In this document: in pieces, positions 54,190-63,285 of the stretch
Position numbering within the stretch: position 1 is the first letter of the stretch
How the letters are laid out: each line of letters starts with the position of its first letter
DNA from: an uncultured Pelagibacteraceae bacterium
Lineage (GTDB): Bacteria; Pseudomonadota; Alphaproteobacteria; Pelagibacterales; Pelagibacteraceae
Assembly (NCBI GenBank): GCA_902533445.1
Contig: CACALX010000007.1
Coordinates: 1 to 64,000 of the forward strand
Direction: 5' to 3'
Length of the DNA: 64,000 nt
Translations under genes and position numbers: made by a program
The notes under the pieces: generated by a model
What the model was told of the DNA's origin: nothing
What the model saw: the letters and a program-made list of their open reading frames with translations, nothing else
The model's database searches: none

Positions 54190-55302
54190 TTATCTAAATA
54201 AACCAAGGTCTTTTAGGTCATTAAAGGTAGTGAAAAACATCAATGATAGCAACAAAAACAAACCGATTCGAAAAAAGCCTTCTTGTGTTTTTTGAGATAA
54301 AGGCCTTCCTAAAACCTTTTCAAATGCATAAAACATTAAGTGCCCACCATCTAACATTGGTATAGGAAACAGATTAATTAACCCTAGACTTATTGAAATA
54401 TAAGCCATCATACTAATAAAAGCTAACACGCCGAAGGTTGCTACTTGCCCTGATATCTTTGCAATCCTTATAGGGCCACCAAGTTGCGAGGTATCCGCTT
54501 TACCCATGATCATTCCACCAATGTATTTTAAAGAAGAAACACTTACAAAATAGACTTCATTTGCTGCATGATACAATGCTTGTGCTGGTCCTAATTTAAC
54601 ATGATTAATTTTATCATTGTAGGCACTTAATTTTATACCAACCATTCTTTTATTAATTTTATTTCCTAAACCATCTTCACCTTCAACAATATTAGGTTTT
54701 ACTTTTAAAATTAATTCTTCGTATGAACGCTTAACTTTAAAATCTATAAAGTCACTTGTGGACATTGTGATGTATTTAGAAACTTCCATGATACTTTTAA
54801 CTTCATTGCCATCAATTTCTAAAATAATATCCTCATTTTTTAATCCACCAACCATTGCAGGACTATCTTTTTGAACTTCACTGATTACAGCAGGAGTAAA
54901 ATCTTTTCCAACAAAAGTATAAATACAAAAGAAGATTGCTAAAGCTAATAAAAAATTTGCTAAAGGACCACCAAATACAATTAAAACTCTTTGATATAAA
55001 GGTTTTAAAATAAATAACTTATCTCTTTCTTCTTCATTATACTTTTCTAAAATTTCTTCGTGATCAGCTTGTGAATAAACATTACGATCTCCAAAAAATT
55101 TGACATATCCACCTAAAGGAATTGCACATACTTTCCATCTTGTTCCGTGTTTGTCATTCCAACCAAATAATTCTTTACCAAATCCAATAGAAAAATCAGT
55201 AACCCCTACACCAAACTTTCTAGCAAAATAATAGTGTCCATATTCATGAATAAATACAACTACCAAAATAAGAATTAAAAACGGAACTATATAACTAAGC
55301 AT
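54190..55302 (-). CDS. rseP: RseP-type site-2 intramembrane metalloprotease
   Basis: A 370-residue protein. The zinc motif HEYGH lies in VVVFIHEYGHYYFARKFGVG near residue 19, the second ligand region NLFPIPMLDGGHL is near 320, and one PDZ-like domain (SEVQKDSPAMVGGLKNEDIILEIDGN) lies between. It cleaves membrane-bound anti-sigma factors or signal peptides in the inner membrane. E. coli RseP has two PDZ domains; only one is clear here. No bamA or uppS neighbours are present downstream, unlike the usual order. Confidence 0.93.
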   Translation of the reverse strand: MLSYIVPFLILILVVVFIHEYGHYYFARKFGVGVTDFSIGFGKELFGWNDKHGTRWKVCAIPLGGYVKFFGDRNVYSQADHEEILEKYNEEERDKLFILKPLYQRVLIVFGGPLANFLLALAIFFCIYTFVGKDFTPAVISEVQKDSPAMVGGLKNEDIILEIDGNEVKSIMEVSKYITMSTSDFIDFKVKRSYEELILKVKPNIVEGEDGLGNKINKRMVGIKLSAYNDKINHVKLGPAQALYHAANEVYFVSVSSLKYIGGMIMGKADTSQLGGPIRIAKISGQVATFGVLAFISMMAYISISLGLINLFPIPMLDGGHLMFYAFEKVLGRPLSQKTQEGFFRIGLFLLLSLMFFTTFNDLKDLGLFR

Positions 55303-55637
55303 AATTTTATATTTTAATTGAATATCAAATTAATCACAACCCCTCATTAATCGTAATAGATCTTCTCTTTTATAGTTTCTTTTAAAAAAGCCTTGGAATG
55401 ACCTAATCTTCCTTTGTTAATTGGATCATTATTACAGAAGAGACTATAAAAGCAATTGAAGATACAAATGTACCCTTCAAGCATTTTAAAACCACCAAAG
55501 AAGGATATATTAGAAGAAAATTTTTTTGATAAATAAAAAGTGCTTAGCTAAAAGGAGAGTTATCCTAACCTAAGTTGCCTATAAAAAATGATCCAAATTT
55601 TCCTGAAATAGAAAAAAAAGTTTTACATCAATTAAAT
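55303..55637. other. 335-base region without a recognisable gene
   Basis: The longest spacer of the window. No ATG-initiated frame of convincing length is present. Two stop-to-stop plus-strand stretches look coding-like but lack start codons: 55407-55529 (for example EDTNVPFKHFKTTKEGYIRR) and 55569-55688 (LPIKNDPNFPEIEKKVL, running into the antisense of the next gene). They may be remnants of lost genes or chance in AT-rich DNA. The rseP promoter probably lies next to 55303. Confidence 0.5.
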
Positions 55638-56819
55638 TTAAAAAGAATAACTAGTATAAAATTTTATATTAGCTTCATCTTTAAATGAAGATTGATGAGT
55701 ATCCTTTTCTAAATTTAAAGGTTGATAAATATCTATCCCAGCTCTTAGCAATGAAAAAAACCTGCTTTCATAATTAAATGTTAAAGCACGTGTATTTTTA
55801 TCTAAATCATTTTGAAGAGAGATAAAATACTGAGTGTCTTCAATATCGTTAAGAACAAGACGAGCTCCTAAAAAAAGATCCTTTTGATAACCATGGTGCG
55901 AGTTTGAGCTACGCGTATCATATGAATATTCAACAATGTTAGCTAAATCCCAATTCTTTTCATAAATTCCATAATTGGTATGTTCAAACCCAAGAATTAA
56001 ATTTATATAATCTTCTATATTACCATTATAATCATATTCATTTTCACGATAAACAATTTCACTTTTATACAAAGTATCTTCACGTGTTGCCTGTAGATCT
56101 AAACCAAATTGAGTAATTTCTGAATACTTTGGAATAAACTTACCAGAACTTAAAACTAACGCAGGATCTTTTGAATTACCTTCATAATAAGAAAACCCAT
56201 AATCATATTCGTTAAGATAACCAGACCAACGTAATGCCATTCCAATATTATCTTTACTAGCTCCATCGGCATAAGTGTTATTGGTATCAATATTTAAAGC
56301 TAATTGAGGTCTAACTTTAGAGGTAGGATACGTATTAGTTGTTGCAGGTAAAAGAAAAAAATTTAATTCACTAGTTTCAAAATATTTTTTGACATTTATC
56401 ATTGTTTGACCTTTTTTTTCACCTTCAGCAAGACCAGTAGAAAAGTCTTTTGAATTGATGATATCTACAGGGTTATAAAATTCATTTTTTCCCCAAAAAA
56501 TTATATTATTACCAACTAAAAAATTTAAATCATTGTTTGTATATTCTAGATAAGCCTCATTAAAATCAATGTTCTCAGCTGCTTCAGGATCTGAAAACAT
56601 TGAGTTAATTTTTAATTTTCCAGATAAATTATTGTTCTCAAAAAAGAAATTATATTTGAGTGATGAAGTGTTCAGATTATTTTTTCGATCATCTCCTTCG
56701 ACATCATCAAAAAATATTGATGAACTAACTTCTATCTCACCGTATTGCTCTGTATAAGTTTCTGCGAAAGATTTAGAGCTTAAAAGAGTAAATAAAATAA
56801 AAATATATCTTATAATCAT
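55638..56819 (-). CDS. Outer-membrane beta-barrel protein of an RND/LolA-like operon
   Basis: A 393-residue protein with a signal peptide (MIIRYIFILFTLLSSKSFA, cut after residue 19), no other hydrophobic helix, and many alternating beta strands. It ends in the aromatic FYTSYSF typical of outer-membrane barrels. The segment NNIIFWGKNEFYNPVDIINSKDFSTG resembles DUF1302-like porins. As the last gene of a three-gene operon with a LolA-like protein and an RND transporter (4-base overlaps), it could be the outer-membrane exit of that system. Exact family not certain. Confidence 0.8.
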   Translation of the reverse strand: MIIRYIFILFTLLSSKSFAETYTEQYGEIEVSSSIFFDDVEGDDRKNNLNTSSLKYNFFFENNNLSGKLKINSMFSDPEAAENIDFNEAYLEYTNNDLNFLVGNNIIFWGKNEFYNPVDIINSKDFSTGLAEGEKKGQTMINVKKYFETSELNFFLLPATTNTYPTSKVRPQLALNIDTNNTYADGASKDNIGMALRWSGYLNEYDYGFSYYEGNSKDPALVLSSGKFIPKYSEITQFGLDLQATREDTLYKSEIVYRENEYDYNGNIEDYINLILGFEHTNYGIYEKNWDLANIVEYSYDTRSSNSHHGYQKDLFLGARLVLNDIEDTQYFISLQNDLDKNTRALTFNYESRFFSLLRAGIDIYQPLNLEKDTHQSSFKDEANIKFYTSYSF

Positions 56820-57619
56820 CTAGCCATTCTGGCTAATTTCTCAGGTCTAAAATCATTCAAAGATAAGTTTGTTTGAAATTGATAATTTTCCCAAGCAATC
56901 ACAGTCGATTTTCCTGTTTGAAGATTAGTCATTTCTAAGGTATCTGCTCTCCAAAATTTATCTAAGTATTTTTGATAACCCTTGAAATGTAGTTCTTTTT
57001 CTAAATCCCCTCTTCGATTATAAAATTTAACTGATTGGTATAATAATTCATCAGTATCAACATAAATTATTCTTTTAGAATAACCTGATTTTTTATTTTT
57101 AGGTGTTGCTTCAATTAAATGACATATAAGAGAAGCCTCTGTTAGACACGGCCCATCTTCAAGCCAAGTAAATGTATAATCTTCTGGCTCATCTGTTGAT
57201 AAATCTTCATAAGAAAATTCAGAAGAAACAAATTTACCAGTACGATTAGATGAGGAAATTCTTTTTACTCTTTTTAAAGCTGGAAGGTATAACCATTGAT
57301 CATCATCTTTAGGCTCAATATTTGCATGAGTTAAAAGAGAAGTGCCCTTTACATCTCTTGGTTCTGTAAAAACGATAATACTTTTATCTCCTAAGGTATC
57401 CTCTAATTCTTCGAAGATTAAATTTTTAAATTTTCTAACACTTTCGTTTCCAGATTTGTCTTTTAAAACCATCTGACCTTCAACTGTGCTATCGACAAAA
57501 CCATTATCTAAAGCAATACTTTTTTCAATAATTTCTAGACCTTTTTCTTCATTGGTTTGAGCAAATGAAGATGTGCACCAAAATATCAGGGTTAAACAAA
57601 TTGATATTATAGATTTCAT
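56816..57619 (-). CDS. LolA-like outer membrane lipoprotein-sorting protein
   Basis: A 267-residue periplasmic protein with a signal peptide (to about residue 20). The block RDVKGTSLLTHANIEPKDDDQWLYLPALKRVKRISSSN followed by GKFVSSEFSYEDLS is the signature of the LolA-like PF17131 family found next to RND/MMPL transporters. The fold is an open beta-barrel that can hold a lipid. It probably shuttles a lipid or lipoprotein between the RND pump and the outer-membrane partner. It overlaps both neighbours by 4 bases. Confidence 0.88.
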   Translation of the reverse strand: MKSIISICLTLIFWCTSSFAQTNEEKGLEIIEKSIALDNGFVDSTVEGQMVLKDKSGNESVRKFKNLIFEELEDTLGDKSIIVFTEPRDVKGTSLLTHANIEPKDDDQWLYLPALKRVKRISSSNRTGKFVSSEFSYEDLSTDEPEDYTFTWLEDGPCLTEASLICHLIEATPKNKKSGYSKRIIYVDTDELLYQSVKFYNRRGDLEKELHFKGYQKYLDKFWRADTLEMTNLQTGKSTVIAWENYQFQTNLSLNDFRPEKLARMAR

Positions 57620-59922
57620 GATGATGCTCTCCTTTTTGTTTTAAAGTTATCAATCATAATTAATATTGGTGGTAACAGTAAATAATCCACAATGAGGGCA
57701 AAAACAACTGTGATTGCTGTAAGCTGAGCCATGTCTTTATTAACAGTAAATCCAGATTGAGCTAAAACACAAAAACCTAAAAACAAACCTATCGTTGTTG
57801 TCGTTAGTGCCATTCCTACTTTTTGAAAAGCATCACGAACACTGTCTTCTGGTGACTTTCCATTTTTTCTTGCCTTTGCATATTTCAACATGAAGTGAAC
57901 AGAGTCGTCGACAACTATTCCAAGTGTCATCGCTACTACAATAGATACGGCTAAGGTTACACTTCCTGTATAATATCCCCATAACCCAAAAGCCATAGCA
58001 GCTGGTAATAAATTAGGAATTAAACTCATCAATCCGTATTTAATATTTCTAATAACCAGCAAAATAATAAATGAGATACCAATAAGAGCAAAGCCTGTCC
58101 CCTTTAACATCGCTGGAACATCTCTTGAAGAGATTTGTGAAAATACTTGTGATGGACCGGTTGATTTTGACATTAACTCCGGTGCATTCTCTTTAAACCA
58201 CCCTTGAATTGTTTTATCTAAATCTAAGAATTCTTTTGTTGTCGCGTTTGCAACATTTGCTGTTACTCTAAGAGCAGATTTATCAACGTTGATTTGATCT
58301 GTTAGATCTAAACCATAACCAAGTGAAAGTTCATATAAAAATAAATATTGAGCTGCTTCAAGCTCAGAAGAAGGAATTTTATAAAATGATTGATCATCAT
58401 TATTAAAGTTCTGGTTCAATCTTTTAACGACATCCGTATAAGATCTTACACTAGTGACCTTTGGTTGGTTTCGCATAAATTCAACAAGATCATTAACTTT
58501 CTGTAGATATTCTGGGTCATTGATCCCATTTTCTTTTCCAGAATTGATTGAGTATTCTAATGCATTAAGCCCACCAAATTTTTCTTCGTAATAATCAATT
58601 GATTGTCTTAGTTCATATTTTTTGTCGAAATATCTTAAAAAATCGTCCTCTAAAGATATTTTAGTAATTCCAAAAATCAGTACTGCTGCAATAGTAGCTG
58701 TTGAAAATAAAAGAAAATTTTTTCTTTTAATAACAAACTCTGCTAATCCAGACATGCTTTTATCCATATAAGCTTGCGAACTAATTTTTTTCATTGGTAA
58801 TAAACTGATCAATGCTGGAAGCATTGTAAGAGTATAAAAAAGAGCAGCTATTACACCGACAAAGACAATATTTCCAAGTTGTCTAAAAGGAGGTGAAATA
58901 GAAAAATTCAAAGATAAAAATCCGATAGCTGTTGTAAGACAAGCAACAGTGATTGCAGGTCCATGATCAATAATCGCTGTTCTCACCCACTCATTTCTAT
59001 CTGGAGTAATCATCATTGTTTGACGAACTGATGATAAGATATGAACTGCACTAGCAACTGTTAAAGTCATTACCATCAACGGTGCAACAACGGTTGCATT
59101 ATTAATATTCGTTCCAGACCAACCTAAAGCACCCAAAGAAGATCCAGCACATAAAATGATAATGATAAATATTAAACCAACTCCAAAAATACTTCTTAAA
59201 ATGATTGCAACTGAAACTAATGTAACAACAATCATCAATGGAGTTAGAGTAGTAGAGTCGTCCTGACCAGACTCGCTGTATTGGTTATTAAGCGGTACAA
59301 AACCAACCATCCTAACTTCTATGTTTGGATTGTTCGCCTCAAATTTTTCTTTTAATTTTTTAGCCTCTCCCATAACAAAAGGCACCTCAACAATGGCGTT
59401 TTTGCCTGGAAGTCGAAACAGAACATTAACCTGTGTGATTGAATTATCTTTATTGATAAAAGTATTTTTGAGTTCAATTCGAGAGTTAGCTACCTTTTCT
59501 GCGTTTGAGACATCTTCAGGTGAAATATTATCAATATCGGTAATCAAATCTTCCACAACAAGACTATCCTCTTCGGCATAACTATTTTGATAGTTAGTTA
59601 AAGAGTTTACAGTTCTTATATAAGGAAGTAGCCAAGCTTCTTCTGTTAATTCACCTACCGCTTTCAAAGTTTCAGCACTAAAAACATTTTTGTCTTTTGG
59701 AGATATAACAAAAATTAAGTTATCATCTTTTGAATACGCTGCCTCAAAATTATCAAGAGCAATACGGTCAGGATTATTTTTATCAAAAAAAACTCTAGCG
59801 TCTGTATCGAAATTAAGGTTTGGCGCACCCGCCATCAACCCTAATGCAACCAAAAAACCAAATATAATAACAACAATTCTTCTTTTAAGAACAAAGTCTG
59901 CAAGTGCTGGAAAAAAATTCAT
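57616..59922 (-). CDS. RND superfamily transporter, MMPL/HpnN-like
   Basis: A 768-residue inner-membrane protein with 12 helices in two repeats, each with a large periplasmic loop (about residues 40-220 and 420-610). The second repeat keeps the MMPL proton-relay motif GIVVDDSVHFMLKYAKARK; in the first the equivalent reads TVASAVHILSSVRQ, with the Asp pair lost. This is a single-protein RND, similar to lipid and hopanoid transporters. It is the first gene of the operon and probably powers transfer of a lipid to the LolA-like protein. Confidence 0.9.
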   Translation of the reverse strand: MNFFPALADFVLKRRIVVIIFGFLVALGLMAGAPNLNFDTDARVFFDKNNPDRIALDNFEAAYSKDDNLIFVISPKDKNVFSAETLKAVGELTEEAWLLPYIRTVNSLTNYQNSYAEEDSLVVEDLITDIDNISPEDVSNAEKVANSRIELKNTFINKDNSITQVNVLFRLPGKNAIVEVPFVMGEAKKLKEKFEANNPNIEVRMVGFVPLNNQYSESGQDDSTTLTPLMIVVTLVSVAIILRSIFGVGLIFIIIILCAGSSLGALGWSGTNINNATVVAPLMVMTLTVASAVHILSSVRQTMMITPDRNEWVRTAIIDHGPAITVACLTTAIGFLSLNFSISPPFRQLGNIVFVGVIAALFYTLTMLPALISLLPMKKISSQAYMDKSMSGLAEFVIKRKNFLLFSTATIAAVLIFGITKISLEDDFLRYFDKKYELRQSIDYYEEKFGGLNALEYSINSGKENGINDPEYLQKVNDLVEFMRNQPKVTSVRSYTDVVKRLNQNFNNDDQSFYKIPSSELEAAQYLFLYELSLGYGLDLTDQINVDKSALRVTANVANATTKEFLDLDKTIQGWFKENAPELMSKSTGPSQVFSQISSRDVPAMLKGTGFALIGISFIILLVIRNIKYGLMSLIPNLLPAAMAFGLWGYYTGSVTLAVSIVVAMTLGIVVDDSVHFMLKYAKARKNGKSPEDSVRDAFQKVGMALTTTTIGLFLGFCVLAQSGFTVNKDMAQLTAITVVFALIVDYLLLPPILIMIDNFKTKRRASS

Positions 59923-60160
59923 AACAATTATTTAGGCGATTTGTGCTTACTTGTTTTAGGTGGATAATACAAGTAGGCAATATGCATACGTGGTATTCAC
60001 AAAAATTTAATATTCAAAATAAGAGGTCTATTTAGAGTTATTATTTGCCTTTAAACTTATATATACAGAAAACAAAATAAGACCCACAAGGACAATTCCT
60101 ACAAATAACTTTAAATATTTATTAAAAAAATATATCTAAAAACTCAATCGTTAAATATCA
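59923..60160. other. 238-base promoter spacer with a startless small frame
   Basis: This AT-rich gap holds the promoter of the RND operon. On the minus strand, a frame ending at the TAG complement 60028-60030 encodes about 34 residues with a clear membrane helix (LFVGIVLVGLILFSVYISL). It has no ATG, GTG or TTG before the helix and an in-frame stop just upstream. It may be a decayed or unusual-start small membrane protein. Confidence 0.4.
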
Positions 60161-60709
60161 TTATTTATTTATTTTAATTTTCTTATAATCTTTCATCCAT
60201 TTGTCAAAGATCCTTATTGCATCATCCATATCTTTAGTTTTGTTAGGATGATTTTTTGCTCTTCCAAGCATAGTTGCAATAACATTTACTTGATACTTAA
60301 TTGATCTTTTTTTAATCGCTTCAACTGTAAAAAGCGCCTTCTCTTTATTCTTAAAACCTAAACCATGTAAAGTTGTCTCAGGTCTATAATCAGAAAATAA
60401 TGAAAGATTTAAAGGTTTAAAACTTTTATCTTTAATCATTTTATTCATTGGCATTTTATCAACCAAAGTAAATATCTTTTTAAAATTTATTGTATCAAAC
60501 CTAGCTTTTTCAGTTCCATCAAAGCCAATTAAACTAACACTAAATTTTTTAGCTTTGTCTAATCTTGTAACTAATTTGATAAATTGTTTGTGAAATTCTT
60601 TTATGTGTTTTTGATAAATATTTTTTGAATTTTTATACTCTTCATTTGTGTAATTTGGAGTATTTAAAACTAACAATCTACATTTCCATATATATTTTTT
60701 AAAATTCAT
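60161..60709 (-). CDS. DUF4174-like protein with a C-terminal extension
   Basis: A 182-residue, Lys-rich soluble protein. The first 90 residues (KKYIWKCRLLVLNTPNYTNEE ... KKFSVSLIGFDGTEKARFD) have the IWK-RLLVL and LIG-x-DG-x-K pattern of DUF4174, a thioredoxin-like family. The second part (TTLHGLGFKNKEKALFTVEAIKKRSIKYQVNVIATMLGRAKNHPNKTKDMDDAIRIFDKW) is helical and not recognised with certainty. There is only one Cys (residue 10). Function unknown. The assignment of the first part is by eye and tentative. Confidence 0.7.
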   Translation of the reverse strand: MNFKKYIWKCRLLVLNTPNYTNEEYKNSKNIYQKHIKEFHKQFIKLVTRLDKAKKFSVSLIGFDGTEKARFDTINFKKIFTLVDKMPMNKMIKDKSFKPLNLSLFSDYRPETTLHGLGFKNKEKALFTVEAIKKRSIKYQVNVIATMLGRAKNHPNKTKDMDDAIRIFDKWMKDYKKIKINK

Positions 60710-60741
60710 TGGTATAATAGTTATTTTAGTTAAAAGTATAT

Positions 60742-60945
60742 ATGAAGGAAAAAGTTATTAAATCTCATTTTAAGAAAAAAGCGCTATCTAAGCTTGCTTT
60801 AACGATAAGCTTTTTCTTGGTTCTTTTAACTTCAACTGGATACATATTTAATTCTAAGGCAGCAATTTTTCTGTTTTATATTTTTAGTTTTGCATTTATT
60901 TACAATTTACTAATCAATTTCTTATTAGAAAAATATGATATTTGA
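60742..60945 (+). CDS. Small two-helix membrane protein (67 aa)
   Basis: A 67-residue frame beginning MKEKVIKSHFKKKALSKLAL, with a basic N terminus and two hydrophobic segments (about 18-35 and 40-60) ending in LEKYDI. It is divergent from the DUF4174-like gene across 32 bases and is followed after 2 bases by a 49-aa frame on the same strand. No family recognised. Confidence 0.65.
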   Translation: MKEKVIKSHFKKKALSKLALTISFFLVLLTSTGYIFNSKAAIFLFYIFSFAFIYNLLINFLLEKYDI

Positions 60946-60947
60946 TC

Positions 60948-61097
60948 ATGATTAAAACATTAATTAAATTAAAATTGTTAAAATATGCATTGGTTGGTGG
61001 TGCTCTTGCAGCTTATGCTATTAAGAAATATTACGATAAAAAAAATAAGAACAAAAAAACAAAAATTAAAAAACCTTTGCTTCTTACACGATATTAA
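60948..61097 (+). CDS. Small basic membrane-associated protein (49 aa)
   Basis: ATG at 60948 opens a 49-residue frame: MIKTLIKLKLLKYALVGGAL, AAYAIKKYYD, then a run of Lys/Asn and the end PLLLTRY. A Gly/Ala-rich helix (GGALAAYAI) could sit in the membrane. It begins 2 bases after the stop of the 67-aa gene, suggesting co-translation. No family recognised. Confidence 0.6.
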   Translation: MIKTLIKLKLLKYALVGGALAAYAIKKYYDKKNKNKKTKIKKPLLLTRY

Positions 61098-61151
61098 GAT
61101 TTTATTTCACTTTCATTAAATTTAATTAATCACTATTATTAAAGCTAACTA

Positions 61152-62573
61152 ATGAAAAAATTAATTTATATTATTCTTTTTGTTTTTTTTACTAACCTTG
61201 TAAAAGCAAATGAGTTTTTTGAGGATATTACATATCAAATTTTAGATAATCCTCCTCGTTTAAGTTATGGAATTTCAGTAACTGATATCAATCAAGATGA
61301 TGATTATGAATTTATAGTTACTGGATTTGGATTTAATAATTTAGCCTTAAAATATAGAAAAGGTGTTTTATTAAACAAAGTAGATCAGAAAATATTCTTA
61401 GATAAAGATCGTAGAACAATTGGGGTTGCTGCTTGCGATATTGATCAAGATGGATTTGAAGAAATTTACTTTCTAAATACTGATACTTATAGTGGTGAAA
61501 AAAAATACTCAGATCGATTACTCGACATCAATGACAATAAATTTATTGATTTATTTGAACTTGAAATCAATCAAGAAAATCTGAACCTTACAGCAGGTCG
61601 TTCTGTAGTTTGTGTTGATCGAAATGGAGATGGAGCATACGGAATTTACGTTGCAAATTATGGTGGTCCGACCAGATTTTATGAAAAAGAAGGACGGAGA
61701 ATTGTTGATAAAGCAAAACAGCTTGGCATAGATAAAATTACAGGTGGAAGAGCTGTTATATCTGGAAACATATTGTCAGGTCGATCAGATATATTTGCAG
61801 CAAACGAGAGAGGTGAAAACTTTCTGTATTATAATCAAGAAGGAGAATTTGTTGAACTTACAAAAGATTATCAAGTTGAAGATCTTTTTGAAAATGGAAG
61901 AGGAACTGCTCTAAGTGATATTTTATACCGTGGTCAATTAGATATCTTAACTTCGAATTGGGAAGGACCTCACCGTGCCTTTGTATTAGATGGTAATCAA
62001 TTTAAAGATATTGCAGATCAAAACTTTAGTGAACCTTCAAGAATTAGAACTGTTATCTCAGCAGATTTTGATAACGATGGTTATGACGAAGTATTTATGA
62101 ATAATATTGGAGAACCTAACAAGTTATTTAAAATTTTAGATAATGGAGTTTTTCAACCCATTAAAATCAATAATGCATTAGAGACTAATGGTTTAGGTAC
62201 TGGTGCAGCTGTTGCTGATATAGATAACGATGGAATTCTTGAATTACTTATTTCTCACGGAGAGTCTGGTTATCAACCATTAACCCTCTATAAGGCTAAT
62301 ATAAAAGATACTAATTACATAAGGATTAAACCTCTTAACAAGTTTGGAGCTCCTGCAAGAGGTGCAACAGTTACTCTTAAATCTAATTTGAGAACACATT
62401 CAAAAACCATTGATGCTGGATCTGGATATTTATGTCAAATGGAACCAGTGGCACATTATGGAGTTAGAAAAAATGAAAAAAACCTTAAATTTGAGGTTAC
62501 TTGGACAAATGGCAAAACTGATAATTATGTTATTAAAAATTTAAACCAGACAATAGAGGTAAAACAAAAATAA
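61152..62573 (+). CDS. Exported FG-GAP/VCBS repeat protein with ASPIC/UnbV-like C terminus
   Basis: A 473-residue protein with a signal peptide (MKKLIYIILFVFFTNLVKA). It carries repeated calcium-binding-like D-x-D-x-D-G motifs: TDINQDDDYEF, CDIDQDGFEEIY, VDRNGDGAYGIY, ADFDNDGYDEVFM and ADIDNDGILELL. These mark blades of an FG-GAP beta-propeller. The C-terminal GAPARGATVTLKSNLRTHSKTIDAGSGYLCQMEPVAHYG is an ASPIC/UnbV domain. Such proteins are secreted or surface-bound. It pairs with the Cys-rich gene 3 bases downstream. Confidence 0.88.
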   Translation: MKKLIYIILFVFFTNLVKANEFFEDITYQILDNPPRLSYGISVTDINQDDDYEFIVTGFGFNNLALKYRKGVLLNKVDQKIFLDKDRRTIGVAACDIDQDGFEEIYFLNTDTYSGEKKYSDRLLDINDNKFIDLFELEINQENLNLTAGRSVVCVDRNGDGAYGIYVANYGGPTRFYEKEGRRIVDKAKQLGIDKITGGRAVISGNILSGRSDIFAANERGENFLYYNQEGEFVELTKDYQVEDLFENGRGTALSDILYRGQLDILTSNWEGPHRAFVLDGNQFKDIADQNFSEPSRIRTVISADFDNDGYDEVFMNNIGEPNKLFKILDNGVFQPIKINNALETNGLGTGAAVADIDNDGILELLISHGESGYQPLTLYKANIKDTNYIRIKPLNKFGAPARGATVTLKSNLRTHSKTIDAGSGYLCQMEPVAHYGVRKNEKNLKFEVTWTNGKTDNYVIKNLNQTIEVKQK

Positions 62574-62576
62574 TTA

Positions 62577-63272
62577 ATGAAAAAAAATTTAATTATCATT
62601 CTAACTTTATTTTTTACTTTATTTGCTAATACAAATTCTTTTGCTAATGAAAGAAATTATTATGAGGAATTAATTAGTAATTGGTTAGAAATATTTCCAG
62701 ACAAAAATAGAAATGCTGCAGGTCCTAAGTTTTTTAGTCATATTATAAAGAAAAAAGATTTAACTTATAAAGATTTTGTCGAGTTCAATAAATTATATTG
62801 TGCCGTATCAGGTTCCTTAATCGATCCAAATGCCAGACCTCAAAAAGTTTATATGAGTGAAGTTGAAACTGACAAAAAAATTTGTGGTAATTACTATCAA
62901 TGTTGTATTCCTTGTTCCTGTGATGTTATGAAGTATGCAAAAGTCGAAAAAATGAAACATCAATTTATTGATATTGAAAAAGAATTTTATGTAATAACAA
63001 TTAAAAGTCCCTGTCAAAAAAGAGATTTTCCAAGATATGTGAACAGAGATTACTTTTGTGATGGTGAAAACTTAGCAGAAGACCAAGTGATAGTTCTTAA
63101 TGGTAGACTGGTTATAGGATTATATCATGAGGGTAAATTATGTGATCAAGCAACTATTGATGTAGTAGATAATGATGAAGTTACAGGTAGATTTTGTGAA
63201 TTTAGAAACAATACCCCATTGGATCAATTACAAGGCGGTATGGGTGATATATTTATCAAACTAGCAAGATAA
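62577..63272 (+). CDS. Exported Cys-rich protein of unknown function
   Basis: A 231-residue protein with a signal peptide (to about residue 23, ANTNSFA). The mature part carries at least nine Cys, several in CGNYYQCCIPCSCDVMK (about residues 100-116), others in SPCQKRD, DYFCDG, GKLCDQ and GRFCEFR. The cluster looks like a metal- or disulfide-rich site. No family recognised. Its start lies 3 bases after the FG-GAP/UnbV gene stop, so the two are probably one functional unit in the periplasm or on the surface. Confidence 0.8.
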   Translation: MKKNLIIILTLFFTLFANTNSFANERNYYEELISNWLEIFPDKNRNAAGPKFFSHIIKKKDLTYKDFVEFNKLYCAVSGSLIDPNARPQKVYMSEVETDKKICGNYYQCCIPCSCDVMKYAKVEKMKHQFIDIEKEFYVITIKSPCQKRDFPRYVNRDYFCDGENLAEDQVIVLNGRLVIGLYHEGKLCDQATIDVVDNDEVTGRFCEFRNNTPLDQLQGGMGDIFIKLAR

Positions 63273-63285
63273 TTTTAGTATATTA

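Noticed and set aside
55407-55529. A gene in the rseP-barrel spacer
   Set aside because: No start codon, only about 40 codons and no recognised match; kept only as a possible remnant.
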